Both the position numbers and the translations under genes were made by a program. A stretch of 64,000 bases of DNA from Phlebiopsis flavidoalba. Lineage: Eukaryota; Basidiomycota; Agaricomycetes; Polyporales; Phanerochaetaceae. The stretch is from assembly GCA_035772785.1 (NCBI GenBank), contig JAOCPU010000068.1, forward strand, positions 1 to 64,000, in the 5' to 3' direction. Positions 8,787-22,763 of the stretch are shown here, in pieces; the first letter of the stretch is position 1, and each line of letters begins with the position of its first letter. Below the pieces are notes generated by a model. That model was not told where the DNA came from, did not search any database, and saw only the letters and a program-made list of their open reading frames with translations.

Positions 8787-11700
8787 ATGGCTGAATCCAC
8801 TACCATTGGCGAGGCCATTCGTGTGGTCGTGTCACACCCTCACAAGCCTCTTACTTTGCTGGTGAAGTGTTTTCAGTGAACATAACCATCACGAATATCC
8901 GTAGACGCGGAGACAGCACTACCCTCGCGAGCCACGTCCCAATCCGCGATGTATGGACATAAGCGAGGAGCACACTCTGTGAGTTATGTTCCAATGGCCC
9001 GTCCGCCAACCTCTCCAGGAGTTAGAACAGCATTACCGGCTGTGCCAGCCGCGTCCGGCAAATGGTGCTAGCTCAGTCTCTAGACGGGGGTTAGTGGGAA
9101 AACCTGAGGGTTGAGACGAGCAGACGGGGTCGTCCCCATTAGGAGAACAAGCCCGTCGGGAGGACAACCTTCACAAAGTCCTTATCTTTATCACTTGGGC
9201 CCTCGCGACTTTCAGTCTAGTGGGCACGATGAGTGGAAGGGCAAGTCTCCCATGCGAACCACAACGCGCACTGGAGACCTCAATACCATGTAAGTACGCA
9301 GTTTCCAGCCTCTTCCACAAATCTCAATCATAACAGTGAACGGATCATCTCGAATACCATCGGCCCTTAGTCGCTCAGCAACAGTCCCTCAGAACCATCC
9401 CCCACGCTCGTAAACAATCGGTCCTAGACGGTCAGATACAAGTACAAGACGCCGATGCCGGTCAGCCTATACCTCCGGGACTTACACACCCAATCCTTCC
9501 ACCTCGCTATTCTCCCTATCTCTCGATCCTATCACGGAAGGTTTTGCATCCCCCATATCCCCTGCTACTCCCGACGTCCAGTCACCCCCGCAAACCGCTT
9601 TGCACAGTTGACGACATATGCTCTCAGACCGGAATTATCTACGCGCAGCGATACGCCTACGTCTCAACGAACGATGACAAATACCCGAAGGCCCCCTCAC
9701 CTTGGGGTTGGGACTTGGCCTCCCACCGGCCCGGCAGCCCAAATCCGCGACTGCGACGATTGTTTTTTCGACTCCAAATACCGAACTGATTCTATACTCT
9801 TACGCACAATTACTCGGTACCGTAACGATAACTCCTTCGCCTGATACACAACTCTCTACGGAGCAGACCCGTAGTCTCCATGTTTTACGCCCGGGAGCTT
9901 CAGACCGGGAAGGCAATGGGCGGCGGTAGCATGAATATTGCGCTCAATAATCCCCACGCCCTGGCAAACGGCTCACGTATTTCATCCCACGAAAGCCGCA
10001 TCTCGTCCCATGCACGGTCTGCCTCGTTATCGTTAGGACTACTCTCCTTGTTTGCGCCTACTTCACTCGTGTCGACACCGCCTTCCCCTCGAAGCTCCTC
10101 AGTCCCGCCGACCCGCCTGGACACGCTCGTTCACCATCAGTTTTCTCCGCTTTATTTTTCTTCGCCAAACACGGTGTCAGAACCAGACAGTCCAGATTTA
10201 TTGTCTACGTCATCAGAAGAAGACTTCAACGGTAATGCTCCACTGACCACCTTCGACGTGCCGCCTGCTATGCTTGCAATCGATCTCAATCTCGAGCCCG
10301 GACAATCTCGTAACTGTAAGCTGCTATATGTCGCCGCATGTCCTCTGTTTAGGGCTGACCAATATCCAAGATTCATACGCCCTTCCGCTGCCCCGAAACC
10401 TGCCACCAACATACCGCGGGCGCACCCTGAGATTCCAATATGAATTTTGTGCTTGGAATATGTCGGTCAGCTGGAAGCCATGAGGGCCGGAATAGCAGAG
10501 TAATGAAAGTGCCCATCCGTATCTATAACTATGTATCAGGTGCGTCATCTCGAGATTTGCTCGCGTCAATTTATTCACTCCGCGTGGGGGGCATACTCAG
10601 TCAGCGCCCCACCTTCTCCATATGATTTACGTTGGCCAGTCTTGTTCGGATCGCAGCGTCTTGAGAGTAAAGCTACGATTACGCATTTACCGGACCCTGC
10701 AAAAGCGCCTCCTCATACGATCTCTTCGTCAGGTGAGTGCTCTAAAAGGTGTGACACACATATGTTGATAGCTATCTTTGTAGAGTTGCCTTCTAATTGT
10801 GAACCAGAAGGTCTACCGGCCTACGCGCGGACATTGTTGTCCACAACTCAGAGCTCCGCGTCGATCACACAGCGCGATTCATCACATGACACCAATATTA
10901 GCCTGTTGCCCTTCCAAGCATATCTAGATGAGGGCGAGCAAGATCCCGCGGTGTCGCGAGTCAATCGAAATCTTGACTAGAAACCCGAAGAAGAGTATGT
11001 ACGCTCAGTCTTATTGGCTGAGGTTAACTGACGCGGGTGCTATTACTCCAAAGTTTTCTTATGATGTGCACAAAGACGGCGTCAAGGTCGCTGCTGTGCT
11101 TACTTTCACACGAAATCTGCATTTAGACTCGGAGAGAGACGGCCCTCGGGGTTGTTCAGCTCAACGCTAGGTCCGGCGGGGCCAAGGTGCTCAAGGTGAG
11201 AGCACGACATTGTAGTCTTCACCGTTTTTATTCAAACCTTATCAAGCTTTCGGCTTATCTGGAGTCACACGAGACTTTGCCCGCGTCATTATCGTCGGCG
11301 ATCCCTACCTCAGCGGCCCAGACACGTCGTGTACACGCAGAATCGCACTCTTCTTTAGTTGCTGCCACGCTGAGGACGACATTTTCACTTGATATCCCAT
11401 CCGATGCTAGCCCCGCATTTCAAGTGGTAGTATCTGGGTCCGAGCCCGCCAAGTCGGGCGGCCTGGAATGGAAGATACGACTGTGCCTGCTAGTGTCGAT
11501 AGGTTCGAACGACGCGCAAGTCGGTGACGGACGCGGGTGTCCGCTTGAAGCACATGACCCGAGACGGTGCACGGGGTGAATGGGGCACATCATGGACATC
11601 CTCGAAAAGCATGGCGCCCGCTCGAACGCAGAACATCCCTGCTCACTGCGAACGGGAGTGTCCTGGCAAGTCAGAAGTCGCAGTCGTGGACATCATTTTT

Positions 11701-11911
11701 GTCAAACGCATTTTTGGGAACGTCGGAGCCCACGGAATCACATATGCACTTCGGGGACGAGGACCTGGACGACGACGACGACGAGTTGCTGACGGAGGGT
11801 GACTGGGTCGAAGTGCGGGCGGCGGAGATGGTAGAGTGCGAGGTACCGATCCGCGTGTGGGCCGGGAACACGGCGTACAAAGCGAGCGAGGTAGTAGTTT
11901 TTGAGGTGTAG
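8787..11911 (+). CDS. rgp1: RGP1 homologue, subunit of the Ric1-Rgp1 Rab GEF, frame-broken
   Basis: Start MAESTTIGEAIRVVVS at 8787. Next come the N-terminal beta-sandwich segment (SQASYFAGEVFSVNITITN), then SYVMARPPTSPGV-type serine/proline linkers. Segments further on are characteristic of fungal Rgp1: PPAMLAIDLNLEPGQSR near 10.27 kb, LPRNLPPTYRGRTLRF near 10.4 kb, SRVMKVPIRIYNYV, then IEILTRNPKK with VSYDVHKDGVKVA, TTFSLDIPSDASPAFQV and GGLEWKIRLCLLVSI, ending ECEVPIRVWAGNTAYKASE. Rgp1 binds Ric1, and the pair activates Ypt6/Rab6 at the Golgi for retrograde traffic. Several introns and several indels interrupt the frame. One example is an extra GA near 11.14 kb, without which FRLGE runs on into LGVVQLNARSGGAKVLK. 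Identification is firm; the exact exon structure is not. Confidence 0.88.
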
Positions 11912-12535
11912 ACAACGTTGAGCGAGGATGTATGAGTAGTATTTTGCGGACCGGACCTCGTGGAGACAGGGAGAGAGGTAGATGGCAAACATCGAAGGGT
12001 AGAGTAGAGAGGGCTACGGCGAGTCTTGTGATCAATGGAAAGGGGTGGCGCTTAAGGCAGGGACGGTTGAGTCCGAAGCCGTTGAGTGAGTGAGAGCCGG
12101 TGCAGCTTCCGTCACCTGAACGGGATCATGCTTTCAATTCATCCTCCTCTACTCCACCAAACCACCATCTCTTGGGGGTCCTAATTCATCCCCACTGCCC
12201 CCTGCTTTTTGCGTTGTCCCTCGCTCGTAGCTCGTTCCGTTCTTTAGATCGCCTCTGTCCTCCGCCTCGACCTCCTAGACCCTCCTCACGGCTTAGACTC
12301 ACGAACACCTACGGTCAGAGACGACCCCTCGTGCGTGCTCGTGTCTAGACCCCTTTTCCGGCCCTGGCTAATCACAGCCACCCAGATTCACGACACATTC
12401 CCGGCCCACAGCTCTTGCACTCAATCGCCGTAGACCTTGCAGCCTTAGCCCTTCTGTCCTCCCCACTTCGCAATCCTGGCGACAGTCCAAAACTATAATC
12501 AACTGCGCGGTCTTGGTCTGCCCTCTCTCGACATA
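11912..12535. other. Intergenic, RGP1 3' end and PSP1-domain gene 5' region
   Basis: The region between two co-directional genes. The second half is pyrimidine-rich (CCTCCTCT, CTCGACCTCC words), typical of fungal promoters and transcript leaders. No gene is seen. Confidence 0.6.
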
Positions 12536-14808
12536 ATGCAGCCTAACCACGACAGGCAGTCGTCGGCAGGCGATGCGGATCGCACAAACCGCTTCCTCTC
12601 CTCATCAAGCGGGGCAGACAAGACACACCCAACACCCTCAGCCTCCGCGAACGCGCCCGCTAGTCAGCCTCCCCGCACCTCCAATACCCAACCTTACCTC
12701 GCTTCGCCGTCGCTGCAGACCATGCGCACCAACTCCGGAGGTCCTGGGGTGTGGCCTCGGTTCTCTTCCGGGCTGAACACACACCCATCTCTCTCTACTG
12801 GGCTTCCATCTTCCGTTCCCACGCGTAGCTCCTCGTTCTCTAGCAGCAACATTAATGCTCAAGGACTATTCTCAAATATCCGCGAGTCCCGCTTTGCTTC
12901 AACGTTCGAGGACGATGAGTCGGAGGCTCTCTCCGACGTATACGACCCCTACGAAGAGCGCTACATCAACAACTCGCAGTCGGCCATTGGTCCTGGGCTG
13001 GGTGGTCGCGGCCGTACTTATGCCGCCGACATGACTCGCAGTCGGTCGCAATCAGTCGCGACCACCAGGCCTGGCACGATTGGCAACCCGTTCGGGAGCG
13101 GCCTATGGGATAGTGCCGGGTTCTCCGGATCCAATCCGCAAAACATACCTGACTCGCGTTATGGAGATCTCAAACCTGCGGGAGGTAGTAGCCGCTACGG
13201 AAGTCTTGGCGCGCTAGGCAGGTCGCCCTCTAACGGGTACTCGCGTGGTGTAGGGTCGTTCACAGACCACTCAAACACATGAGCCCCTTCGTCCGAGACC
13301 TTCAACAAATTCTAAGCGACGAAAATGCACCGGGTTACCGAGAGTCGTGGCTTGCTCAACGCGCGAATGCCGCAGATGAAATCGGAGGGGGAGGTAGCGG
13401 GACGACGAGCAGGCGACACAGTGTTAGTGTCATTGCTCGCCCACGGCCAACCGTAGTAGGGTTCAACGCTCCTGGGCCAGACCAAGACGAGCCGACCATG
13501 TCTCGCGGCGGCAGGTTTCCAATCATCATTCTCTGGTAGCAGCGGCGGACTTTTGCTTACAGATGATGATTTGGCTAGCGATTTGGGAATGCTCAATTTA
13601 GGCTACCAGGACGAGTCTGCTCGAACCCCAAACATGGGCCACTCTGCTGCACCTTCCTCTCCTCCCAAGCAATGCGCAAGCATCACGCAGCCCCACATAT
13701 GATCGTCTTTCATCGTACCAAGCTTTTGCATCTCAACATCCCGGGTGGTGCGGGCTCGTTCGCTTCTCGCCCCGTTGTTGGATCCCCCAGCGACACTGCC
13801 CTTCTCTGGCAGCTCTCCTTTCCCGTCATCAGCTAGAAAGCGAAGGCCACTTAGCAGGAGCACGCGAAAACATCGGTGTTCGCGCCAGCCTCACTGCGCG
13901 TTTTCGTACCCGGTCAAGGCAATTCAGCATATCCCTGAGGCTAGCATTCTCCCCACACCAATTACGCCGGGTGGCTATGCGCTCCGGATATTCCCCATCG
14001 ATTCCAACGGCGCCCTTCCGATGCGACCAGGAGCATCAACGACCTTGGGTAGAGGCGTACCCTTGCACTCGGTCCAACGTCGTGGGCCGTTTGCTTCATC
14101 ATTGAGTTCAAGGCTGGGCGCACTGACCTGTTTCTACTGCACGGCCCAAAAATCTAACTCTCGACATCCGTGTAGGGACTTGGTCATTGTTGAAGCAGAC
14201 CGTGGAAAAGACTTGGGAAAGGTCATCAACGACACCATCACTCTTGCAGAGGTCGAGGCGTTCCAGAAACAGCAGAAAATTCTTAGCGGTTATGCCGAGG
14301 CCCAGGGCCAGATGCCGACTACGCCCGACAGGTGCTGGCAAGGAGATTAACCCTAAGATGATCTACGGGAAGGCTTCGATGCAGGACACCCAGTGCGTTG
14401 CTCTATCACCTCTACTGACCAATTTCGCTAAACGGTCGATGAAGGGGACTTGCAGTGAAACTGCAAGACGAGGCGAAAGCTTTAGAGCTCTGTCGCCTCC
14501 AAAGTCCGACAGCGGAAACTGCCTATGGAGGTCATTGATGCTGAATACCAATGGTGCGCCACCATAACACTTATCCCAACCGCCGTGGCCAGGATCAACA
14601 TGTACTGTTTTACTAGGGATCGGCGGAAACTCACTTTTTATTTCGTCGCGGAGAAAGCGTATTGACTTCCGGGAGCTCGTACGCGAACTCTTCCGGTACG
14701 TCACGTCACCTTTGAAGTTGCTATCTCTCCTCACGCACGTATTGCAGGCTGTACAAAACCAGAATTTGGATGGCGTCCTTGGGTGGCGCCGGACACGACC
14801 AGCAATGA
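12536..14808 (+). CDS. PSP1 C-terminal domain protein
   Basis: Start MQPNHDRQSSAGDADR at 12536. A long serine/proline/asparagine-rich disordered N-terminus follows (FEDDESEALSDVYDPYEERY, RSRSQSVATTRP) and runs, with frame changes, to about 14.0 kb. The C-terminal PSP1 domain is plain: EFKAGRTDLF near 14.1 kb, RVGDLVIVEADRGKDLGKV and NDTITLAEVEAFQKQQ (14.17-14.28 kb), KEINPKMIYGKA, LPMEVIDAEYQW, DRRKLTFYFVAEK, IDFRELVRELFR. A GTACGT...TTGCAG intron is then followed by LYKTRIWMASLGGAGHDQQ and a stop at 14806. Yeast Psp1 is a suppressor of DNA polymerase alpha mutations and the domain is shared with bacterial proteins; its biochemical role is unclear. Indels break the frame repeatedly in the linker and domain. 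Confidence 0.88.
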
Positions 14809-15256
14809 GTCGCTCGCTGTCTTTAAACGATACCCGAGGCGGGTTTAACCCGAAACTCGAAGCGAACGCAAGCTGGTAAAAGAACGAAGCTAATGTACAA
14901 ATACATCTCATCATCGTTCCGTAGATATGTACACATCCTCCTCTCTAGCTTTTTATTTGGTTTGTTAGCATGTGTCCTCGCAATCACACCGTAGTTTGTC
15001 GCGGTTGTATTAATACGTGTACTTGGTCATTACAAGTGGACAAGATATCTCAACAGCAAAGTCTCATTACTATTGCTTTGTACAACAACTGTTGTCTTTT
15101 TCGTCTAAAAGTCTTCTTGGCGCATTCAATGGGTGGACCATCGCTGCTTTTTGAAAGTAAACACAACATGTTTTTGTATTGCTACACCATGCGCAAAATG
15201 TACTCCCTTTATTTCATGATATAATTAGTCATAAATGAGCAGAATATATACATACA
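14809..15256. other. Convergent intergenic region
   Basis: AT-rich sequence between the 3' ends of the PSP1-domain gene (plus) and the OPT gene (minus). It contains several AATAAA-like and TTGT-rich words expected of fungal 3' ends. No gene is seen. Confidence 0.6.
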
Positions 15257-18200
15257 CTAAAAGTACAAAGCATAGATCCAGGGTAAGATGTGACAGAGAT
15301 AGTATATATCAACCATTGAGCGGGACTGGGAACAGGTATGAGCAGATGAACCTCGACGGTACGCATCAAACCTACCCAAACTGGTTGCGCGCCCAGTTGC
15401 ATTTATTGTTTTGAACGACGTCATGTTGAAATCCAGAGTGTTCTGCCAGACAGTGTTTCCCCACCATGATTGTATCGAATGTTGCCCTACGTTACCGTTG
15501 GCGGGGTATTGTAGACTATCAGGGCATAAGGTAAGCTCAACGTGCAACACGATACCGAGACATACCAGAAGAAAACAAAGATGGTGCCAATCGCAGTTCC
15601 CGCGTCCAATGCTGGCGGATAATATGTCTGAAGGATGGTAAGAAACAGATTGAGAAGCATGTGCCGATGCCACCCACAATTATACTTCGACCACCATCCA
15701 AAGTGCCGTCGGCGTACGATGTACTGTGAAACAAAGCCTACTATGATGGCCCACGGTACGTAGTTCAACGCACTCGCAGGAGGTATCCACCCAGTTCCGT
15801 TCACGATGATCGGGACGCTACCTAACGTAAGACCAAGAAACTCTAAGCCACAATGAGCAAGAACTTACTGGACATATCGGAAGTAGCTGTTTGGATACCG
15901 TTTGACGATAAGGTAGGGTATTTACGGGCGCGACTGCCCCAAAAAGGAAGAAAAACCTCAGAAAGCCGTAGAGCTGCCCCGGTGAGCGAAAAGCAGCTTA
16001 GGGCCGACGACGCCCCAGATGACGCTTGCGGTATAAAAGACCTCAGTGCTCGCGCAAACACACGAAGTGATCCTTTTGATTCCGTGAACACATGTCCGGT
16101 ATATTCGAAAACATCCAGGATTGAACGCCAAGTTGAACGAGGCCGGCCACTATTGTAGCGACGACCTGACCCCTGACACCAGAACATGATTCGTGGGCTG
16201 AAATGCACATCAGAGTGTGTTGATGTGTGTTTCGTGAAACTTTGGAACGTACGGTATCTTCATGTAGTGCCCCAGCTTCATGTCCGATGTGAACACGAGT
16301 GCTAATCATGGATTTGGGAAAAAATCTACATCACATCGCCGATAGTGCGCACCTTGTGACATTTGTCTGAAAGATATCGTGGTATCGGGTCAGCACTGCT
16401 ATAATCAGATACACTACAGGCACGTACGACGTAGCCCCAAGTCTTGAAGAGCATCATAGCTAATGGTCTCCCGGGAAGGACATAGCCGACAATTACCTCC
16501 GTTATGACGTTCAATCCAATCTGTTGGTTGGTCACGGCTTGTATGATCCCGATAGGGACCGTATACACAACACGCGACCGCGAGGGCGAGAGAACAAATG
16601 CCCAAACGGGCATCTGGGTTGGCCATACCTCGATGGCGACAATGCCAAACGCGAACATGGCGACGAAGATACACAGGTACCACCATTCTGGGACCTGGGG
16701 ATACTGTGACATAAGTCGCGCGTGGATATCGGGTTGTTCCGCCAGAGATCGACGGGCTTGGATGATAATTTGCTTCCGGTAATAGAGGAACACATGCACC
16801 ATCGTCGCTATGACACAGTTAGCCTCAAGGCGTAAAGTTCAGTAACCAGCGTACCTGTAACACTCGCGAAACTGAGGGCGTAAGAGATGACGAAGCCTGC
16901 AGGGAGGAATAGGGGGCTATACGCTCGGTATTTCTCTCGAGGTCAAAAGTGGACTCGGTGAGCACCAGCGTGGCGTTTGAACTCGTTGCCCTTGTTATCG
17001 TATACGCTCCACGAGACAGCATTGGCATGTACTGGGAATCCCAGACGTTGGTGTAGTAGAGGAGGGGCACAATCAACCAGAAGAAGAAGACAAAGCCAAA
17101 AACGACGTTGCCTTCAGCCCACCAAGGGGTCGCAAGAGGGGAGCCGATGAAGGCTATTTGACTCCAGTCAAAGGTATATGAGAGACATCCCTAGTCCACT
17201 TTTGATAACCGAATAACTGGTTGATGACCGCTAGGATATTACTTAGCGAATGTTCCCGCGCGTGGTCATGGGGATTTCGTACCATTTGTGTGGCTTGATC
17301 CAAACACACCCAAGAAAAGAATGAGAGAGCTGTGAAGAGATAAACCGGGAATGATATCTTCAAAGTCATCAGTGGTCAATAGATCAGAATTCGGAGAGTT
17401 TGACATACACCAAACCGTCGCAATAGTAAAAGCTATAACGAAGAACCGCTCTCTGCCTCAGTCCACCCCTTTTCCCATAATTCACGTACCACTGCGCATG
17501 TAGGGTATTGAACAGGGCGCAAGAGACGAGGTTTGACGGCCAAACTGAGTCAAATCAGCAAGCTGACAGCCTGTCAGACGCACAGGAACGCTCACTCATC
17601 GAAGGAGGCGCGACAAGAAAGCGTTGCTTTGGCAGATGCCTCCAATTGAAAAACCTATGGAGTTGCGTAGACATGACCACCATGAATTGGTACCCCGATC
17701 GAAGCTCCAAACTTCATGATAGTAGAAACGTTGTACAGCTATGATGTCGGTCTTGAAAGCATCAATTAATATTTGTCACGACGTCAAGTGTGAGTACTTA
17801 CTGCGTAAGCGGATGCGCGCGCCCACGCCGGCCATAATATGTCACCACGACGTGTTCTTTTATGGTAAATGGTCCCGGGTTCAACGAGTGGCCAAATAAC
17901 CGATACGAAGGGAGAAAACGTGCGACCAATCGCCCGAGGGGAAATGTTAACAGCTGGGCGACAAGCTGCAGAATTCAAGGTTGATGAGCCGAAACGGATG
18001 TAAAATTGCAGAGGTGTGCTAACGGTCCTATGGTCACATTGGGGAAGCGGAAAAAAATAGAATTGGTTGACTCCCGGGATAATTATTGCCCAGAAAGAGG
18101 CCCAATATCCACGCGCGCAGTGTCCCCACAGGCATGTCCGGATCGTCAGTGTTCGCGACAGCGGAGCGAACCTCAGGATAGGGTGATTCGTCCTCTACAA

Positions 18201-18531
18201 ACGCGGCTCAACACAGGCCTGAAGCCAAGGCCGGTAGACGTACCGAGGTATTCCGCGTCCAAGTCAATGTTTGGGTCCCCATAAATATCCTCATCGACGA
18301 TACTCTGGTACACAAATCAGGGCCATTTTTTGTGTATAGCAGGTATTGAACGTACAACCATCGCTATTGCAGAGCGTTCAGTATCTTGTAAATGAGCCTG
18401 TGAGATAACACGCACGACCAGTTCCTCCGTTCTCTGCTACAGGCTGGCACCTCCCACTTAACGGCATCAAAATCGTAGGGTGCTTTTGAAGATTCTGAAG
18501 TTGGGGTTGGTGGATGTTCGAGGTAGGACAT
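15257..18531 (-). CDS. OPT-family oligopeptide transporter
   Basis: Start [16 protein letters not shown] at 18531. On the minus strand come the pre-membrane segment [16 protein letters not shown] with [11 protein letters not shown] (18.1-18.2 kb), the OPT motif [14 protein letters not shown] near 17.87 kb, SFFSWVC near 17.3 kb, [19 protein letters not shown] and [17 protein letters not shown] near 17.07 kb, [67 protein letters not shown] and [16 protein letters not shown] (16.4-16.75 kb), then [32 protein letters not shown] and a C-terminal [10 protein letters not shown] near 15.45 kb. This is the full order of a proton-coupled fungal oligopeptide transporter with many membrane spans at the plasma membrane. 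Frame breaks occur in several places. The stop is either 15257 or slightly upstream. Confidence 0.92.
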
Positions 18532-19226
18532 GAACCCTCGTTGTCCTGTAGTCTGGTAGGTGGAAGGGGTCGAGAGATGGCAGGGACATGTAGAAGGTTG
18601 AGTGATAGCTTGGCCTACGGGTGTGCCTGAGCAGCGCTACGCTCGGACCCAGATAAGCTCCCGATCCGGTACCTAGATAAGTCTGTTATTACCTCAAGAA
18701 ATATATCCGCGATCAACCTGACTGGTCATGACAATGCAAGACAACCAATGTCAACCATCCTCCCAGTTGGCGAGTTGTAGGACAGTCATAGTGCCCTCGC
18801 ACCCGGTCGGCTTTGCTTCTCGAACTTGCATCCCGCTTGTGCACTCCCTACTGCGGACCAAATAAGTTGTACATCTTGCTACCCGTGTACCACCCTCCCA
18901 AGTTGAACCCAACTGCTGGCTTCAGCTCCCGGCCTACAAACACCCGCCGCACGACGATACCATACGGGAGCCGGGAACCAGGGTGCTCTCGAACACGAAG
19001 TTGACGACCCGCATTTGAAGGGCTTCAACCATCATTCTCATGCGATCTCCACGTGTAGGAAGCGATGTAACCAAAACATCGCGGCTGATGCCTCGTACAT
19101 ATGAGAGACCATGCATCGTGGCATCGCCTACCATAACCCGCTCCACGACGTAGCGTCTCGAGACAAGGTCGTCTACACGTCGGTCAAGTCCCGAGGCTGC
19201 TGCCTGCGACGTGTTGTGCGCACGCC
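18532..19226. promoter_or_regulatory. Divergent promoter region, OPT and TRK genes
   Basis: About 700 bases between two plasma-membrane transporter genes that diverge from here. No binding site is recognisable by eye; short open frames within it look like chance. Confidence 0.45.
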
Positions 19227-22200
19227 ATGACTATCTCCTTCGACGACATTCGCGACGGGGTGAAGAAGGAGGCCAACTTTTTTCGCATCCACCTACTCTT
19301 CTTTCTTATCATTCCGCTTATTGCTGCTGGTATCTTCTACGCAGTCAATGGGCAGTATCCAGTGGGTGAGTCCTTTCCTATCAGGTTGGAATGCAAAGCG
19401 GGACGGCGATGTTTGGTGGGGTCGGATGCCTAGCATAGCTGCGTGTTTAGTCATGAGTAGTTGCTGACCATGATTTCACGGTAGCTTTCATCGATGCATT
19501 GTTCTTGTGCTATTCTGCACTCACTGTGACCGGCTTGTCGACGGTCAATCTTAGCACCTGTACCGTCTTTTCAACAAGTCATTTTGTACGTTCTCCAGGG
19601 GCTTGGTGATGTGGTGAGTTAATTTTATCTGCCGGTTACTGACCATGACATGCTTAAACGCTGCCAGACTGTAGTTGCATGGGTCATGGTCCTCATTCGA
19701 AAGCACTACTTTGTGGAACACCTTGAAAGTCTTCAAAGAAAGCAGCGATCACGTACACATATCGAGAAGAGACTTCGCCGCCTGCTTCCGTGGTCTATGG
19801 GCACCAACGCTGTGAATGAGCAATTCCAAATTGAGGTGAAGGGCCCGACTCCAGGGAACACAGTCTACGAACCCTCAAGCCGTATTCATGCATACGAGGG
19901 CATTGGGGCCGCTCTTGTCGGAGGGGGTAGCGCAGGCATCGGTTTGGGCATCGCGCTGGCCGCTACGGCCAACAAAGACGGACCAGATGCAAGAATCTCG
20001 GCCAACTCGACGACTGCGGACCACGCGAGCGAAGTTATAGTACAGTCGCCCAAATCAGCGTCCTTTGAGCTTGTCCACCATGACGATAGTCGCCCTGGAA
20101 TCATTGCCGACGCACACTCCTTCACTTCGTCTCCTCGGTCCGGCGTGGTTCCTCTGCCGCTGTCTCCTGAAGCGCAATCTGCGGCGCAAAAACAGGTTTC
20201 GCGTCGGCCCTTAGCCCACGTGCACTCAGATATCGACGAGGTTAGCGTGCACTCAGGACACCTTTTTTGCGCAGACTTAATCAGTGTTTTCTCTAGGCGT
20301 TCCTATCCCCCGTAGGCAGACGGTCATTCAGCCTCCTGTGGGTCCCGATCCGAATGCTCCCCCTCTCGTTGGGCAACGAGGCAAAGACCAAGGGCTCGGC
20401 GGATTTCCAGGTCCATATCAGATTATAGTCCGGCTTTCGAGCATTTACTTTCCCAAGGTCAACCGATGGCTTGCACATATCTTGACACAGACACAACCCC
20501 TCGAAGATATGAAGAATGGAAAGAGCTTTCAAAAGTTGAGTGATGAATTTTCTCGTCTAGTCATTCTTCGCAACTCCGATTTCGATACCGACGAACTCGA
20601 CGACGAGGAGCTAGAGAGGCTCGGTGGCCTAGAGTGAGGGTTTTCCATACTTCGCTTGTAACAGTTCTTGACTTCCGTAGATACCGGGCCCTCCACTTCT
20701 TAAGCTATTTAGTCATCGGAGTAAGTTGCCCATACTTGCATAGCCACCGTTCAACTCAACGGCTGTCTTTGCGCAGTATTTCATTGGCGTGCAGCTTGTG
20801 ACTATCCTTTTGATTGCGCCTTGGCTCTCTAGTACACACTCTTACGATGATGTGTTTGCATCTCAACCTCGTCTGGTCAATAAGTCATGGTGTGTTTTCA
20901 TTCAGTATTGCTACATACCTCTGCTCATGGGTCCGCAGGTTTGTTGCATTGTACGTCAACTCTTCGTGTGGGCTGGCCGTGTTTTCTCACAAGATCAAGT
21001 CAAGTGATGGGGTCGTACACCTGGAGGCGGTCTCAGTCTCGTTGACGCGTGAGTAGCCGCAATTGTGGTGTCGAATCGACCTATTGACAATTGATTTAGT
21101 GGGATGGTACCCTTCCAAAAAGCATATCTCATGATATGTGCGTTCCTCTGAACCCTTGACGGTTTTCCCCTGTTTAACTATTAATATAGTTCTCGATGAT
21201 ATTTGCGATCCTTGCTGGAAATCATGGAATGGTGAGCACATACCTCGAAACTTATAGAACAACAACGCTTACAACGTCTAGCCCATCTTGTTCGTCCATC
21301 CTACACGCATTCATCCGCTGATCCCAGGCTAATCATTACGCTAGCTTAAGATTGATAATGTTTGTCATAGTAAATTTTCACCGTGACCAACGGCTCACAA
21401 CGACCTAGATGGATATGCACGAAATTTGTGCGCGACGGTTCACAGACAGATCGGACATTGCATTTCCTTCTCGATCACCCCAGACGGTACGTGGCAATCT
21501 TCGTATTCTTGCGACCCCTCAATGGACGTAAACCAGATGTTTTTTGTATCTCTTTCCGTCGCACGTCACTTGGTTCCTATTAGCGGCCCTGGCCTTCTTC
21601 ACGTAAGTTAATGCCCTGTAATACCCCTCGGCGCAGTCTCAATCTGGTGACAGGGCAATCGAAATGGGTCTCGTTCATTGTCCTGGACATTGGCCTCGAT
21701 GTCGTTGACTGCTCCTTGCCACGAGGAACCCGTGCCGTCGCAGGCCTATTTCAATCATTTGCCGTTCGCGCTTCCGGTTTCTCCATCGTATCACTGGCTT
21801 CGGTAGGCCCCTGCCTTCCAGTTTCTATGTGTCATCATGATGTATATCGCGATCTATCCGGTGAGTTCCCGTCCTTGTAACGGACGCTATTTGCCGACTC
21901 TGCAAACAGGTGGCAATGAGTATCCGCTCTACAAACGTGTAAGCCTCCAATCCCCATCGACTTGACACACACTCTCACTAGGAATTCTAGCTATGAAGAG
22001 CGCAGTCTCGGTGTATTTGAACTCCCGGCTGAAGATGAAGACGAAGAACCTAATCTACCGGAGTCAATTTCCCGAAGAGACGAATAGGAAAATACTTCGG
22101 TTGGCATCTTCGGAGACAAGTAGCGTATGATATCTGGTGGCTCGTATGCGGTATCTTCCTCATCTGCATCATCGAGCGAACGAAAATTATGGACGACGAC

Positions 22201-22763
22201 AACGCCCCTTGGTTCAATCTCTTCCGCATTGGTACGTCTGCAAAAGGTTTTGCTTTTTCAACGCTCATCTTGCCCAATGCAGTGTTCGAATTGGTCTCAG
22301 CGTTCGGCGGAATTGGCCTCACACTCGGCATTCCGACTCAGAACTACTCGTTCTCGGGTGCATTTGGACCCTTGTTCTAAGCTGGTCGTCATAGTCATCA
22401 TGCTTCGTGGTCGCCATCGTGGTCTTCCCGTCGCAATTGACCGAGCTAGTAAGGCAGCCTCAGTGAGCTTGTTAGGAGACCACAGCTAAAGCTCTTTGCG
22501 TCATAGTCTTGCTACCGGAAGATCTCGTACCTGCAAAGCGAGAAGGCGATCCCAGCATCCGTTCACCTGTTCAAGAGAATCCTCAATCCCCAGCCCCGTT
22601 CTCTCCCAGGTCATTTGATCCTTCTGGGCAGAAATCCGCAGACGCAGCGGCGACACGCCCGCTTTTTCCTTTCACCCAGTCAGTGAATGCTCAAGACCCC
22701 CAATCCGATGCCGAGAAAGGTGTCCCACTGACGCTCCGATTTTCTGACCAGCTCCCACGATGA
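19227..22763 (+). CDS. TRK-type potassium transporter, frame-broken
   Basis: Start MTISFDDIRDGVKKEANFF at 19227. The first membrane segment is LIIPLIAAGIFYAVNGQYP. After an intron comes the first pore loop, SFIDALFLCYSALTVTGLST (19.49-19.55 kb), whose TVTGL is a selectivity-filter sequence. A long cytoplasmic loop holds VPIPRRQTVIQPPVG and GLGGFPGPYQIIVRL (20.3-20.4 kb), then RNSDFDTDELDDEELE. Later parts: PWLSSTHSYDDVFASQPRL, GGGLSLVDA at 21.03 kb (after removal of one extra T), LDIGLDVVDSLPRGTRAVAG, FAVRASGFSIVSLASV (third pore loop), APWFNLFRI, LFELVSAFGGIGLTLGIP (fourth pore loop) and VIVIMLRGRHRGLPVAIDRA. This is the four-MPM architecture of fungal Trk1/Trk2, which take up K+ at the plasma membrane. 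The C-terminal tail is proline-rich and ends at 22763. Confidence 0.92.
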